A DNA stretch of 64,000 nt from JACOTK01 sp963743945 (lineage in GTDB: Bacteria; Actinomycetota; Acidimicrobiia; Acidimicrobiales; CADCSY01): positions 248,001 through 312,000 of the forward strand of contig CAVURO010000010.1 of the NCBI GenBank assembly GCA_963743945.1, in the 5' to 3' direction. Below the pieces are notes generated by a model. That model was not told the DNA's origin. It was given only the letters and a program-made list of their open reading frames with translations, and ran no database searches. A program made the position numbers and the translations under genes. This document shows positions 24,095 to 32,270 of the stretch, piece by piece (the stretch's first letter is position 1; every line of letters starts with the position of its first letter).

Positions 24095-24484
24095 ATGCCG
24101 GACTTTGATTCGCTGGGCGGCACGATCGAGATGGATGCATCCCCAAGCCAGCTCTCGGACTGGCTCATCGGTCACGGACGACACTTCATCTCCACGGCCG
24201 AAGTCGCGGAGATCTACGACATCAATCCCGCGTCCGTGCCCGCAGGCCTCGAGCGCGCCCGCGGGGCGGGAAAGCTCATCTCGCGCCTGGTCACCGCTGA
24301 GTCGGTCACGTTGCTCCGGTCGCCGATGAGTCGGTCGCTCGCGTCCTTGAGGATGTCGGCGACTCCTTCAGCTCATTCCAGAGCCACTTGCCCGCCTTTC
24401 GGGGTCCCGGAGGTAATCACAGCGCGGTGTTCCCTTTCACGATCTTCTTGCCGAACGGCGCAAGGGCTAGCCCTGCGAGCTTGA
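24095..24484 (+). pseudogene. Truncated AbiEi-like winged-helix fragment
   Basis: The first 60 codons give WLIGHGRHFISTAEVAEIYD and VPAGLERARGAGKLISRL, a clear N-terminal HTH of the AbiEi antitoxin-domain type. After about 24300 the frame loses all similarity, and it runs on antisense to the YccF gene. It therefore appears to be a fusion of a real regulator start with unrelated sequence. It is divergent from abiEi and shares its upstream region. Confidence 0.5.
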
Positions 24485-24798
24485 ACATCTGCAGACCGAA
24501 CGGGATGCCGATGACCGTCATGCACAGCAGAGCGCCGCTCACGACGTAGCCCGCACACATCAGGACACCTGGAACAATCCAGAGAATCGCTCCGATGGTG
24601 CCGAGTCTCGTGGCAGTAGGGTTTGGGCACTGCGACGCGTCCGAACGGCCAGAGGCTGAACTGAGCGAGCTTCACGCACTGCAGGGCGAATGGCAGTCCG
24701 ACAACGGTGATCGCGAGAAGTGCGGCGCAGAGCAGCCGGCCGAGCGCGAGTCCGAGGCCACCCAGGACGAACCAGAGGATGTTCCCGATCGTCTTCAT
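24417..24798 (-). pseudogene. Two-domain YccF-family membrane protein with a frameshift
   Basis: The ATG at 24798 starts a YccF domain (MKTIGNILWFVLGGLGLALG ... PFALQCVKLAQFSLWPFGR). One base later than expected (near 24618) the frame changes and a second YccF domain reads TRLGTIGAILWIVPGVLM, then VIGIPFGLQMFKLAGLALAPFG, to a stop at 24417. Removing one T restores a single 126-residue protein with duplicated YccF domains, the normal family layout. YccF proteins are small inner-membrane proteins of unknown role. Confidence 0.75.
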
Positions 24799-24943
24799 CG
24801 TCGCCGACCGCGCCTCGCACCGGCGGGGAGGGAGTCGAGTCTCGTCACCTGATCGCCATCGAGATCGGGTCGAACAGGAAGCGGCAGCTCGACTCCAGAC
24901 CTGCCAGTTCGATTCCTCGAAGACGCCGAAGGTCCCAACTCGC

Positions 24944-25258
24944 CTAAGCGTTGAGTAGGCGCTGGAGCGCGTCGGCCCACCGCTCATCCTCCCCGACGGT
25001 CTCGTCGAGGATCTCGGCGATGGCTTCGACAGTTCGAGGCTCGACCCTCATCCCGCGGGCTTCGAGCGCCCTTCGTACCGAAGGGATCCGCTCGTCGTCC
25101 CGGTCGGCCACCTGACGACTCTTGCACACGATTGCCCGGTCGTCCACGAGTCTCAGCGTGGATCGGCGTCGCAACCGTTCGGCGATGAGTCGTCCAGGAG
25201 GATCGATCAACAGATGCACGTCGAGATCGGTTGAGGTGTGCAACTCGATCAGCTTCAA
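24944..25258 (-). CDS. Hypothetical protein, 104 residues
   Basis: I do not recognise this protein. It is a charged alpha/beta-looking sequence: LDVHLLIDPPGRLIAERLRR, then LRLVDDRAIVCKSRQVADR, then an Arg/Glu-rich helical end (VEAIAEILDETV). There is no signal peptide or membrane segment. It may be a truncated relic: the region upstream on both strands holds scattered reading frames without continuity. It lies between the YccF relic and a 23-bp tandem duplication. Confidence 0.4.
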   Translation of the reverse strand: MKLIELHTSTDLDVHLLIDPPGRLIAERLRRRSTLRLVDDRAIVCKSRQVADRDDERIPSVRRALEARGMRVEPRTVEAIAEILDETVGEDERWADALQRLLNA

Positions 25259-25391
25259 GAACGCCAGGAACTCTCAGCCGCCAGGCGCTCCTCGCACGCC
25301 TACTCGTCTGCTGCGACGTCGAAGCGTTCGACGGCGACCAGGCACGCGCGGTCGGCGCGCTTGCTGCCAATCTCCCCGAGCGTTCCGTCCA
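25259..25391. other. Short degenerate stretch, possible PIN-like fragment on the plus strand
   Basis: One plus-strand frame reads RQALLARLLVCCDVEAFDGD followed by QARAVGALAANL, which resembles the C-terminal half of a VapC-type PIN protein. No start or catalytic N-terminal half is present. The similarity is by eye only. No other gene is seen between the hypothetical ORF and the ferredoxin gene. Confidence 0.25.
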
Positions 25392-25437
25392 CTCGAAATC
25401 GCAGGTTCGTGGCCCTCGAAATCGTAGGTTCGTGGCC
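25392..25437. repeat. 23-bp tandem duplication
   Basis: CTCGAAATCG(C/T)AGGTTCGTGGCC occurs twice head to tail with one mismatch, just downstream of the ferredoxin stop codon. Confidence 0.9.
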
Positions 25438-25488
25438 TCCGGCCGTGGCGTCCGGGCGAATCCGTTGCCGTCAATGCCGTGGCGGCAG

Positions 25489-25887
25489 TCAGTCGGCAAA
25501 CACCTCTCGGCTGTGTTGGATGAAGAAGGTGTGGTCGTGGCCCTTGTGCTGGTCCTCGGCGTTGTACTTGGCGCCGGTCGGTGTCCCGTCGGGCACGTGC
25601 TCCTCGGAGTAGATCGCCCCCACGGGACAGACGTCGGGCTGATAGCACGCCGTGCAGGACGTGCACTCTTCAAGGTTGACGTACAGGATGCTGTCGCCGA
25701 ACACGGCGATCGCATCCGCGCTGGGCGTATGCGTGTTCTCGATGACGCCGCTGCCTGCTTCCTCCTCCGAGAACAGCAGATTCCTGGCGGGGTCGAATTC
25801 GTAGATGCACTGCACGGGACACACGTCGACGCAAGCCCGATCCTTCACGTCGATGCACGCCTCGGTGATGATTGCCAGACCAGCCAT
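25489..25887 (-). CDS. 7Fe/8Fe-type ferredoxin
   Basis: A 132-residue two-cluster ferredoxin. The first cluster ligands are C11, C19, C23 and C27 (CIDVKDRACVDVCPVQCI). The second set is C75, C78, C81 and C87 (CTSCTACYQPDVCPVG). A 45-residue insertion separates them, and a histidine-containing tail (HKGHDHTFFIQH) extends beyond the usual length. This form is common in actinobacteria as a soluble electron carrier. It is monocistronic here, with its start at 25887 and a non-coding gap of about 170 bp before the next gene. Confidence 0.92.
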   Translation of the reverse strand: MAGLAIITEACIDVKDRACVDVCPVQCIYEFDPARNLLFSEEEAGSGVIENTHTPSADAIAVFGDSILYVNLEECTSCTACYQPDVCPVGAIYSEEHVPDGTPTGAKYNAEDQHKGHDHTFFIQHSREVFAD

Positions 25888-26056
25888 GGCAGCTCCTTGA
25901 ATCGAGCGCAGTCAAGATCATAGCGCGGGGGCCGTCGGTAGCGTCCCGACCATGTCTGCCTGTTGGCGAACCAGGGGGAGCGGTCTGCACAGCGATGACC
26001 TCGCGAGGTCCCGGTTCCACACGTCAACCGCGCTCCGCTTCCTTCCGGTTACGCTT

Positions 26057-27256
26057 GTGTGCATTGTGTCAACCCGAAGGAACCGACCCCACTTGCGCCG
26101 GCGCCTCGCCTGCGCCGTGCTTGTCGTCGCCGCGCTGTTGGCGACACAGCCCGTGTCGGCTGCCCCACCCAAGTCCGACCCCCGCAAGGAACGCGAAGCG
26201 ATCCGCAAACGCAGGGCGGAGGTTGCCGCCCAGGTTGACGTCACGCGCGCCGAGGACGCCAAGGTCGAAAGGGCGCTGAAGGATCTGACGGCCGATCTCG
26301 CCACCCAGGAGGCCTCGCTGCAAAGCGCCGAGCAGGCCGTTGCCCAGGCACTCACCGAGCTTGCGAAGGCCAAGGCCGACGAGGCACGCATCATCGCCGA
26401 GATCGACCGGCTCCAGGCCGACATCCTGGACATGGCCATCCGTGCCTACATCGGGGGCGGTCAGCCCCTCGAGTTCGGTTCACTGGCGACCTCGGGCAAC
26501 CTCGGCGACGCAGCTCGCCAGGCCGCCCTCGCCCAGGTCGTCTTCGGCAGTGCCCAGGACACCAGGAATGCGCTGCGGGTTGCCCGAGAGGACCTCACCA
26601 TTGCCCGTGAGCAGGCACAAACGGCAGCCGAGACCGCTGCGACAAGAAGGGCCGAGGTCAGTCGACGCCTCGAACAGGTTGCCGCTGCCCGCAATCGCCA
26701 GGCGGCATTCGCCGATCAGCTCGAGGCTCGCATCGAGTCCCAACTGGCCGAGGCGGCATCGCTGGCGCAGCTCGATCAGCAACTGAGCGCCGAGATCGCT
26801 CGCCGCCAGGCGGCCCTCGCCCGACAGAACCGCGGCGGCAGAACCACCGCCGGCGGCTCCTCCGCACCGATCGGTGACGTACCCGTGCGCAACGTCGGGG
26901 GCATCTGGGTGCACGAGTCGATCGCCGAGGACGTCGCGGCGCTGCTGGAGGCGGCCTCGGGTGATGGCATCGTCTTCGGCGGGGGTGGCTATCGCAGCTC
27001 CTCGGACCAACAGCGACTGCGTGAGGCCCATTGCCCCGACCCCGTGAACTCGCCCGCATCGTCCTGCAGCCCCCCGACCGCTCGTCCCGGCATGTCGCAG
27101 CACGAGCGCGGATTGGCGATCGACTTCACCTACGACGGCGGGGTCATCACCTCTCGCTCGAACCCGGGCTACCGCTGGCTGGCCTCCAACGCCGGCCGTT
27201 TCGGGTTGAAGAACCTTCCGTCCGAACCCTGGCACTGGTCGACCACGGGCAACTGA
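26057..27256 (+). CDS. Secreted coiled-coil protein with VanY-type D,D-carboxypeptidase domain
   Basis: A 399-residue protein. A basic N-terminus plus hydrophobic segment (LACAVLVVAALLATQPVSAA) forms the signal peptide. Residues about 45-280 are a long coiled coil rich in Ala, Glu and Arg. The C-terminal peptidase M15B (VanY) domain has the zinc motif SQHERGLAIDFTYDGG and the final EPWHWST, giving His, Asp and His ligands. Such proteins trim peptidoglycan stem peptides in the cell envelope. The start at GTG 26057 is chosen so that the signal peptide is near the N-terminus. Confidence 0.88.
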   Translation: MCIVSTRRNRPHLRRRLACAVLVVAALLATQPVSAAPPKSDPRKEREAIRKRRAEVAAQVDVTRAEDAKVERALKDLTADLATQEASLQSAEQAVAQALTELAKAKADEARIIAEIDRLQADILDMAIRAYIGGGQPLEFGSLATSGNLGDAARQAALAQVVFGSAQDTRNALRVAREDLTIAREQAQTAAETAATRRAEVSRRLEQVAAARNRQAAFADQLEARIESQLAEAASLAQLDQQLSAEIARRQAALARQNRGGRTTAGGSSAPIGDVPVRNVGGIWVHESIAEDVAALLEAASGDGIVFGGGGYRSSSDQQRLREAHCPDPVNSPASSCSPPTARPGMSQHERGLAIDFTYDGGVITSRSNPGYRWLASNAGRFGLKNLPSEPWHWSTTGN

Positions 27257-27265
27257 GTCGAAAAT

Positions 27266-27288
27266 TGGTTTTCCTGATTAACTAACCA
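27266..27288. promoter_or_regulatory. AT-rich inverted repeat before the MarR gene, possible operator
   Basis: TGGTT and AACCA flank TTCCTGATTAACT in the 33-bp gap between the VanY gene stop and the GTG start of the MarR gene. This is far more AT-rich than its surroundings. MarR proteins commonly autoregulate through short palindromes overlapping their promoter, so this is a candidate site. Confidence 0.35.
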
Positions 27289-27289
27289 G

Positions 27290-27730
27290 GTGAACGAAAT
27301 GGAGACCGACCGGTCACCGACCGCCGCCAGGTTGAGGCTTTCGCTCGTGCCGCTGGTGAGGCGCCTGCGTCAGCACAACGACGAGGGCATGACCGCCAAC
27401 CATGTTGCCGCGCTCTCGACCGTCCTGCGCCTCGGTCCCGTCACCTTGGGCGAGCTTGCCGAGGCCGAGCACGTCTCGGCCCCGATGATCACCAAGATCG
27501 CCCGGTCACTCGAAGGCGAGGCACTCGTGACCCGAGTGGTCGATGCGACCGATCGTCGAGTGCACCGCCTCGAGATCACCCCCCTCGGCAGGCGCCGTCT
27601 CGAACAGGGTCGACAACGCAAGAACGCCTGGCTGGCGGATCGACTCGCGACCCTGACCCCCGACGAGCTCGCGACGCTCGAAGCTGCCCTCCCCCTCCTC
27701 GAACGCCTCGGTCAGGAGCCCGGCCGATGA
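27290..27730 (+). CDS. MarR-family transcriptional regulator
   Basis: A 146-residue winged-helix repressor. The HTH includes LGELAEAEHVSAPMITKIAR and the wing VVDATDRRVHRLEITPLGRR, the standard MarR pattern in which DRR forms the DNA-contacting wing tip. The start is GTG at 27290. The stop overlaps the ATG of the following MFS exporter gene (27727-27730), so it most likely controls that exporter in response to a small molecule. Confidence 0.92.
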   Translation: MNEMETDRSPTAARLRLSLVPLVRRLRQHNDEGMTANHVAALSTVLRLGPVTLGELAEAEHVSAPMITKIARSLEGEALVTRVVDATDRRVHRLEITPLGRRRLEQGRQRKNAWLADRLATLTPDELATLEAALPLLERLGQEPGR

Positions 27731-28989
27731 ACCGAGCCACCCTCCGCGACAACATGAGCCGTACCTTCGGATCGCTTGCCGGCCGCAACTTCCGGGTCTT
27801 CTTCATCGGCCAGGCGGTCAGCCAGATCGGCACCTGGCTGCAGCTCATCGCCCAGGCATTGCTGGTGCTCGACCTCACGAACTCGGGCATCGCGCTCGGC
27901 CTGGTCACGGCCTGTCAGTTCATGCCCATCCTGCTGCTCGGCTCGTGGGCGGGCGTGGTTGTCGATCGGGTCGACAAGCGACGTCTCATGCTCATCACCC
28001 AGACCTCGATGATGCTGTGTGCCCTCGTGCTCGGCGTCCTGGTCATCGCCGATCGGGCCACACTGCCCCTGATCTACGTGCTCGCGGCGCTCACCGGTCT
28101 CGGCAACACGTTCGACCATCCTGCCCGACGGGTTCTGGTCACCGAGCTCGTGCCGGAGGACCGGATGGCCAACGCCATGAGCCTCACCAGTTCGCTGATG
28201 ACCGGCTCCCGGGTCATCGGTCCCCCGATCGCCGCCGCGCTCATCGCGACCGTGGGCATCGGATGGTGCTTCATCGCGAACGGTCTGTCCTTCTTCGCGG
28301 TGCTGATCGGGCTCACCCGCATCGATCTCGGCGGGCTGCGTCCCGTGGAGCGAGCCGTGCGGGCCAAGGGCCAGGTCCGGGAGGGCTGGCGCTACGTGTG
28401 GGACGACGACGACCTGCGCCTGACCGTGATCATGATGGCTGTCGTCGCCACCTTCTCGTACAACTGGAACGTGCTCCTGCCGCTCATGGCCGAACGGACC
28501 TTCCATGGAAACGAAGGGACCTACGCCTTCATCACCACCGTCTTCGGGGTCGGCTCGTTGATCGGCTCGCTTGGGGTGGCGCGGCGAGGTGCCGTCGACC
28601 CCGGGTACCTGGCACGCTGCGCCATCGCCTTCGGCAGCGCAAGCCTGGTCATCGCGGTCGCCCCCAATCCGCTCATCGCTGCCGGCGCCGGCGCCGTTGC
28701 GGGAGGCTTCGGGCTCTCCTTTCTCGTCGGCACCACGACGTGCCTCCAGCTGCGGGCCCAACCCACGATGCGGGGCCGGGTCATGGCGGTCTACACCGTG
28801 CTGCTCTTCGGCTCGACGCCTCTCGGCGGACCGCTGATGGGCTGGATCGCCGAGGTCGTGGGGATACGGGAGTCGATCGGACTCGGCGCTGCGGCCGCGC
28901 TCGGCAGCGGTCTGATGGGCCTCGTCGCCCTTCGCCGACGCACCCCGGTGGAGGCGCAGTGCTTGAGATCGGAGCCGCTCGCGAGTTGA
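27727..28989 (+). CDS. MFS exporter (EntS/MFS_3-like)
   Basis: A 420-residue permease with about 12 membrane segments. It starts with FGSLAGRNFRVFFIGQAVSQIGTW, which is characteristic of the MFS_3 enterobactin-exporter-like group. The loop motif GVVVDRVDKRRLMLI fits the MFS signature. Four-base overlap with the MarR gene suggests a regulator-exporter operon. Likely exports a toxic compound or siderophore-like molecule; the substrate is not known. Confidence 0.9.
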   Translation: MNRATLRDNMSRTFGSLAGRNFRVFFIGQAVSQIGTWLQLIAQALLVLDLTNSGIALGLVTACQFMPILLLGSWAGVVVDRVDKRRLMLITQTSMMLCALVLGVLVIADRATLPLIYVLAALTGLGNTFDHPARRVLVTELVPEDRMANAMSLTSSLMTGSRVIGPPIAAALIATVGIGWCFIANGLSFFAVLIGLTRIDLGGLRPVERAVRAKGQVREGWRYVWDDDDLRLTVIMMAVVATFSYNWNVLLPLMAERTFHGNEGTYAFITTVFGVGSLIGSLGVARRGAVDPGYLARCAIAFGSASLVIAVAPNPLIAAGAGAVAGGFGLSFLVGTTTCLQLRAQPTMRGRVMAVYTVLLFGSTPLGGPLMGWIAEVVGIRESIGLGAAAALGSGLMGLVALRRRTPVEAQCLRSEPLAS

Positions 28990-29025
28990 ATGGCGGTGCC
29001 ACCAGGCCACCAAGGGGGGAATGCC

Positions 29026-30183
29026 GTGCGTACTGCTGTCACCGACATGTTGGGGATCGAGTTTCCGATCCTCGCGTTCAGCCACTGTCGAGATGTGGTG
29101 GCAGCGGTCACCAACGCCGGGGGCCTGGGGGTCCTCGGGGCCGTCGCACACACGCCTGAGCACCTGGAGATCGATCTCAAGTGGATCGAGGAGGAGACCA
29201 AGGGCAAGCCCTACGGCGTCGACCTGCTGATCCCGACCCACTACGTCGGCGAGGAGCAGGGCGGGCTCGATCCCTCCAGCCTGAAGAACCTCGTCGACGA
29301 CGAGCACCGGAACTGGCTCAACGAGCTGCTCGACCGCTACGGCGTGCCACCCCTCCCCGAGGAGGATCGCAGCGACAGCGATTCCGCCGGCGGGTTCACC
29401 GGCATGCGGATCGACCCCAAGAGCATGGCTCCCCTGCTCGATGTCGCCTTCAACCACAAGATCTCGCTGATCGCGAGCGCACTCGGTCCTCCCCCGGCCC
29501 ATCTGGTCGAACGCTCGCGCAAGGCAGGTGTGCCGGTGGCCGCCTTGGCAGGCGCAACCGAGCATGCGATTCGTCATGCCGAGGCGGGCGCCGATCTCAT
29601 CATCGCCCAGGGCACCGAGGCAGGCGGCCACACCGGCCAGGTCGCCACCATGGTCCTGGTCCCCGAGGTCGTCGACGCCGTTGCCCCGGTCCCCGTGCTG
29701 GCGGCCGGTGGCATCGGTCGCGGTCGCCAGATCGCGGCATCCTTGGCCCTCGGCGCCGAGGGCGTCTGGTGCGGCTCGGTGTGGCTGACCACCGAAGAGG
29801 CCGAGACGCCACCGGTGGTCAAGCAGAAGTACGTGGCCGCCGGTTCGAGCGACACCCTCCGTTCGCGCTCGATCACCGGAAAGCCCGCCCGCATGCTGCG
29901 CACCGCATGGACCGACGAATGGGACTCGGCCGGTTCCCCGGGCACGCTGCCCATGCCGCTTCAACCGATCCTGGTCGGCGAGGCGCTGCAACGCATCAAC
30001 CGCGTCGCCCACCACGAGGGCACCGGTGCCCATGATCTCGTGACCTATTTCGTGGGTCAGATCGTCGGCAACATGAACAGCATCAAGCCGACCCGTACCG
30101 TCGTCCTCGACATGGTCGACGAGTTCATCGACGCCACCCAGCGCCTCGACCGACTGATGACCGAGGAGCCGGCGCCTCGATAG
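29026..30183 (+). CDS. Nitronate monooxygenase / 2-nitropropane dioxygenase family flavoprotein
   Basis: A 385-residue TIM-barrel FMN enzyme. Landmarks are NAGGLGVLG near the N-terminus, the FMN-binding LIIAQGTEAGGHTG with the active-site histidine, and PVLAAGGIGRGRQIAASLALGAEGV. A GGGGGG ribosome binding site lies 6 bases before the GTG at 29026; an upstream in-frame start would add 12 residues. Family members oxidise nitronates or reduce quinones or enoyl substrates; exact activity cannot be told. It lies 36 bp after the MFS exporter on the same strand. Confidence 0.9.
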   Translation: MRTAVTDMLGIEFPILAFSHCRDVVAAVTNAGGLGVLGAVAHTPEHLEIDLKWIEEETKGKPYGVDLLIPTHYVGEEQGGLDPSSLKNLVDDEHRNWLNELLDRYGVPPLPEEDRSDSDSAGGFTGMRIDPKSMAPLLDVAFNHKISLIASALGPPPAHLVERSRKAGVPVAALAGATEHAIRHAEAGADLIIAQGTEAGGHTGQVATMVLVPEVVDAVAPVPVLAAGGIGRGRQIAASLALGAEGVWCGSVWLTTEEAETPPVVKQKYVAAGSSDTLRSRSITGKPARMLRTAWTDEWDSAGSPGTLPMPLQPILVGEALQRINRVAHHEGTGAHDLVTYFVGQIVGNMNSIKPTRTVVLDMVDEFIDATQRLDRLMTEEPAPR

Positions 30184-30189
30184 TGGGGT

Positions 30190-31446
30190 TCAACCCCTCC
30201 CGAACACCGCGACCGTCTCGATGTGCGAGGTCTGCGGGAACAGGTCGATCACCGTCACGCTCTCGATCCCGTAGCCCTCCGCCCGAAGCAAGGCTGCGTC
30301 GCGGGCCAACGCTGCCGGGTCACAACTCACCAACACCACGCGGACCGCTCCGGTCATGGCGATCGCCCTCACGCCCGGGGCCTTCAGTCCCGTCCGTGGC
30401 GGGTCGGCAATGACGACATCGGCCGACGAGGGACGCCAACTCGTGACGTTCAGCCGGTGGATGCGAACGTTCCGATCGGCGAGATTGACCCGGGCGTCGG
30501 CAACCGACGAGGCGCTCCATTCGACGAGCTCGACCTTCCACCCCGGGTCGACCGTGCCGGCGAAGAGCCCGACGCCGCCGAACAGGTCCACCAGACGACC
30601 ATCCCCGCTGCCGACGTCGGCCGGCGCACCAACCCCGCCCCGCACGGCATCGACCAGCGCCTCGGCGCCATCGGGTCGGTCCTGGAAGAAGGACCTCGCC
30701 GAGAATCGCCACCGCCGCCCGGCAACCTCCTCGTGGATCCAGACGCGGCGGCCGGCCTTGAGCTCGTTGAGCCCCACAACCGTCACATCCTCGGGCACCT
30801 GGAACCCCTCGGTGGTGGGGTTGGCGACGATCATCCGTTCCCCGGTGCGGGCGCCGCATCGCAGCGTGACCTCCTTGGCAGCGCCGAAATCGGCTTCGTG
30901 GATCAACTCGTCCAACAAAGGGTGCGCCACCTGACAGCGATCGACCGCCACGAGCTCGTGGCTGCGAGCCAGTCGATATCCTCCCCTGCCGCCACCGGCT
31001 CCGGCGAGCCGCACCGTGGTGCGATACCCGGTGGATGAAAGGACCGGTCCCTCGGTGATGGCGACCTGCTCGATGCCCCCCAGTCGTCGCAGGGCGTCGC
31101 CAACGATGCCGACCTTGAAGCCCGGCTGGGCGTCCGGCGCGACATGTTGCCAATCGCAACCTCCACAACCCGATTCGACGTACGGGCATGCCGGGTCGAC
31201 CCGCTCACGTGCCGCCTCGATGACCTGCAACACCTCACCCCTTGCGAAGTCCCGACGGGTCTCGGTCAGCTCGACACGCACCCGTTCGCCGGGAACGACT
31301 CCCGCCACGAACACCACCTTGCCGTCATCACCACGGGCCAGCCCGTCTCCCCCGGCCGCGAAACCGAACACCTGCAACTCGACCGGCGGCAGGCCCGGAG
31401 GGACCCTGTCGGGCCGGTTCGCAGGCGCAAGGGCTGCTTCGGGCAT
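30190..31446 (-). CDS. TrmA/RlmD-type RNA (uracil-5-)-methyltransferase
   Basis: A 418-residue class I SAM methyltransferase. An N-terminal TRAM domain (VELQVFGFAAGGDGLAR ... VVPGERVRVEL) comes first. A 4Fe-4S site follows with CPYVESGCGGCDWQ and a further cysteine in RCQVAHP. The SAM-binding VDLFGGVGLFAGTV is next, then the catalytic VSCDPAALARD and the final LFPQTSHIETV. The catalytic cysteine is the one in SCDP. It makes m5U in rRNA or tRNA. Its start lies within a degenerate 15-bp repeat tract and it is divergent from rpe. Confidence 0.92.
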   Translation of the reverse strand: MPEAALAPANRPDRVPPGLPPVELQVFGFAAGGDGLARGDDGKVVFVAGVVPGERVRVELTETRRDFARGEVLQVIEAARERVDPACPYVESGCGGCDWQHVAPDAQPGFKVGIVGDALRRLGGIEQVAITEGPVLSSTGYRTTVRLAGAGGGRGGYRLARSHELVAVDRCQVAHPLLDELIHEADFGAAKEVTLRCGARTGERMIVANPTTEGFQVPEDVTVVGLNELKAGRRVWIHEEVAGRRWRFSARSFFQDRPDGAEALVDAVRGGVGAPADVGSGDGRLVDLFGGVGLFAGTVDPGWKVELVEWSASSVADARVNLADRNVRIHRLNVTSWRPSSADVVIADPPRTGLKAPGVRAIAMTGAVRVVLVSCDPAALARDAALLRAEGYGIESVTVIDLFPQTSHIETVAVFGRG

Positions 31447-31536
31447 GTTCGTTTCGGACAGGACCGCTTCGAGGGGTTCGTTTCCGGCAGGGCTCCTTCG
31501 GGATGGGTCGTTTCGGGGTTGTTCGCTTCGGATGAC
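31432..31536. repeat. Degenerate 15-bp tandem repeat tract at the rpe/methyltransferase junction
   Basis: Seven consecutive 15-base units each carry TTCG in the same place and share the core G-N-TTCGG. Units run from GGCTGCTTCGGGCAT (31432) to TTCGCTTCGGATGAC (31522). The tract spans the methyltransferase start codon and the divergent intergenic region. Confidence 0.65.
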
Positions 31537-31580
31537 GTCACGTCGTGAGGATACGGCCGGACGGCGTAACGTCTGTGTTC

Positions 31581-32258
31581 ATGGCCCGACCCCTGCAGAT
31601 CGTCCCCTCCGTGTTGCCCGCCGACTTCGCCAGGCTCGGCGAGGAGGTCGTGGCGCTCGAAAAGGCCGGGGTGGACTGCATCCAGTGGGACATCATGGAC
31701 GGCCGCTTCGTTCCGAATCTGACGTTCGGCCCCGACGTCGTGGCCTCCGTCCGTTCGTTGGTGACGGTTCCCTTCGAGGCACACCTGATGATCGAGGACC
31801 CGGACACGATGATCAACCAGTTCGTCGAGGCCGGCTGCGAGTTGATCATCGTCCATGCGGAGACCACCCGTCACCTGCACCGCACGCTGGGCTTGATCCG
31901 GGATCTGGGCGCCCGATCGGGAGTCGCGCTCAACCCGGGCACGCCCGCCGAGGTGGTGCGCAGGCTGCTCGACATGATCGACATGGTGCTGGTCATGACG
32001 GTCAACCCGGGCTTCGGGGGCCAGAGCTACATCGCCTCCATGGAGCCCAAGATCGCCGAGGTGGCCGAATGGATTGCCGCCGCGGGGGGCGGGATCGATC
32101 TCGAGGTCGATGGCGGCATCGGACCGGCAACCATCGCCGGTGCGGCCGCAGCGGGGGCAAACGTCCTGGTCGCGGGGACTGCGCTGTACCGGGACCCCGA
32201 AGGCCTCGCCCACGCGGTCGGCGATCTGCGGTCCCGTGCCGAGGCCGCCCGCCCGTAG
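31581..32258 (+). CDS. rpe: Ribulose-phosphate 3-epimerase
   Basis: A 225-residue TIM-barrel enzyme that interconverts ribulose-5-phosphate and xylulose-5-phosphate. It carries QIVPSVLPADFARLGEEV, the metal-binding and catalytic WDIMDGRFVPNLTFGP, and TVNPGFGGQSYI, with the phosphate-binding EVDGGIGPATI near residue 178. The acid/base aspartates (DIMDG and DGGIG) are present. The ATG at 31581 is directly upstream of the conserved core. It is divergent from the m5U methyltransferase and convergent with the nuclease-helicase gene. Confidence 0.97.
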   Translation: MARPLQIVPSVLPADFARLGEEVVALEKAGVDCIQWDIMDGRFVPNLTFGPDVVASVRSLVTVPFEAHLMIEDPDTMINQFVEAGCELIIVHAETTRHLHRTLGLIRDLGARSGVALNPGTPAEVVRRLLDMIDMVLVMTVNPGFGGQSYIASMEPKIAEVAEWIAAAGGGIDLEVDGGIGPATIAGAAAAGANVLVAGTALYRDPEGLAHAVGDLRSRAEAARP

Positions 32259-32270
32259 GGTTCGCTCTGC

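Noticed and set aside
27712..30033. 773-residue minus-strand open frame opposite the MFS and nitronate monooxygenase genes
   Set aside because: Low-complexity Gly/Arg/His/Asp composition and no domain; antisense artefact.
31144..31548. Pentapeptide-repeat-like plus-strand frame
   Set aside because: The apparent repeats come from the degenerate 15-bp DNA array and overlap the methyltransferase antisense.
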